Made by a program: the position numbers and the translations under genes
Assembly: GCA_035289385.1 (NCBI GenBank)
Contig: DATDXI010000037.1
Span: 1 to 22,168, forward strand
DNA length: 22,168 nt
Reading direction: 5' to 3'
From: JACOZM01 sp035289385
GTDB lineage: Archaea; Nanobdellota; Nanobdellia; Woesearchaeales; GW2011-AR9
The notes under the pieces: generated by a model
Told to the model about the DNA's origin: nothing
The model's database searches: none
Seen by the model: the letters and a program-made list of their open reading frames with translations, nothing else
Part shown: positions 22,080-22,168 of the stretch, piece by piece
Position numbering within the stretch: the stretch's first letter is position 1
Layout: each line of letters begins with the position of its first letter

Positions 22080-22168
22080 TTATTCTATCTTCAACTTCTT
22101 TCCTAAAGCCTGTCCCGGCAATCCTGATTCAGAAAAGATAGCTCGAACGCTTCCAGTTCTTCCATGCA
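22080..22168 (-). CDS. rpl35ae: ribosomal protein eL33 (L35Ae), C-terminal part
   Basis: The last 28 codons of a minus-strand gene cut by the window edge; stop codon at 22080-22082. The visible residues HGRTGSVRAIFSESGLPGQA followed by LGKKLKIE match the eL33 C-terminus, where H-G-x-x-G-x-V-R-x-x-F and L-P-x-x-A-x-G are conserved. eL33 is a large-subunit ribosomal protein. It converges with the large rod-protein gene, leaving 34 bases between the stops. Confidence 0.85.
   Translation of the reverse strand, partial: HGRTGSVRAIFSESGLPGQALGKKLKIE

Noticed and set aside
1..22168. tRNA genes, CRISPR arrays, transposase genes
   Set aside because: No GTTCRA-type T-loop in a cloverleaf context, no spaced direct repeats and no DDE or serine recombinase motif were found by eye.

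Overview
The window reads as archaeal DNA, most likely from a small-genome DPANN-type archaeon of the Woesearchaeota/Pacearchaeota kind (inferred from gene content; the sequence alone does not prove the lineage). The archaeal markers are the eukaryote-type ribosomal proteins eS1, eS19, eL39, eL31 and eL33, a Cbf5-type pseudouridine synthase with a PUA domain, BRE/TATA promoters placed about 26-29 bases before start codons (mostly leaderless transcripts), and GAGGTGA/GGTGAT Shine-Dalgarno sites. The first 12 bases are all G, and the right edge cuts through the eL33 gene, so the window is probably a whole assembled contig.

Layout. 61-4462: a cysteine-rich lipoprotein, then a 693-residue membrane protein with an 11-residue tandem repeat and a probable extracytoplasmic tail, then a lipoprotein that resembles that tail. 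4465-5670: a small winged-helix protein divergent from a membrane-anchored DUF4352-like protein, with palindromes between them, and a glutaredoxin. 5829-7157: eS1 and a COG2129-like metallophosphoesterase. 7283-10386: two tandem, probably paralogous helical proteins. 10437-11384: Cbf5 (minus strand). 11509-13236: a membrane-anchored coiled-coil protein. 13244-14399: the eS19-eL39-eL31 cluster (minus strand). 14563-15275: two adjacent perfect inverted repeats leading a small helical gene. 15344-16857: a 4-TM lipoprotein overlapping by one base a TM plus coiled-coil protein. 16860-18110: a compositionally foreign block with two unknown ORFs. 18216-22045: a second 4-TM protein, a 45-residue TM microprotein, a winged-helix protein, and an 899-residue anchored protein with six carboxypeptidase-regulatory-like beta repeats. 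22080-22168: the end of eL33.

How it fits together. Ribosome and rRNA-modification genes are interspersed with genes I cannot assign to a known system. Those genes follow a theme: signal-peptide multi-TM proteins next to single-TM proteins that carry a long coiled coil or a beta-repeat rod. Internal paralogy (4-TM protein twice, TM anchor twice, coiled-coil pair, winged helix twice, shared C-terminal domain twice) suggests one duplicated cell-envelope or cortical scaffold module. This is the best candidate for an undescribed system here. Its function is inference, and no enzyme, secretion ATPase or toxin motif is visible in it.
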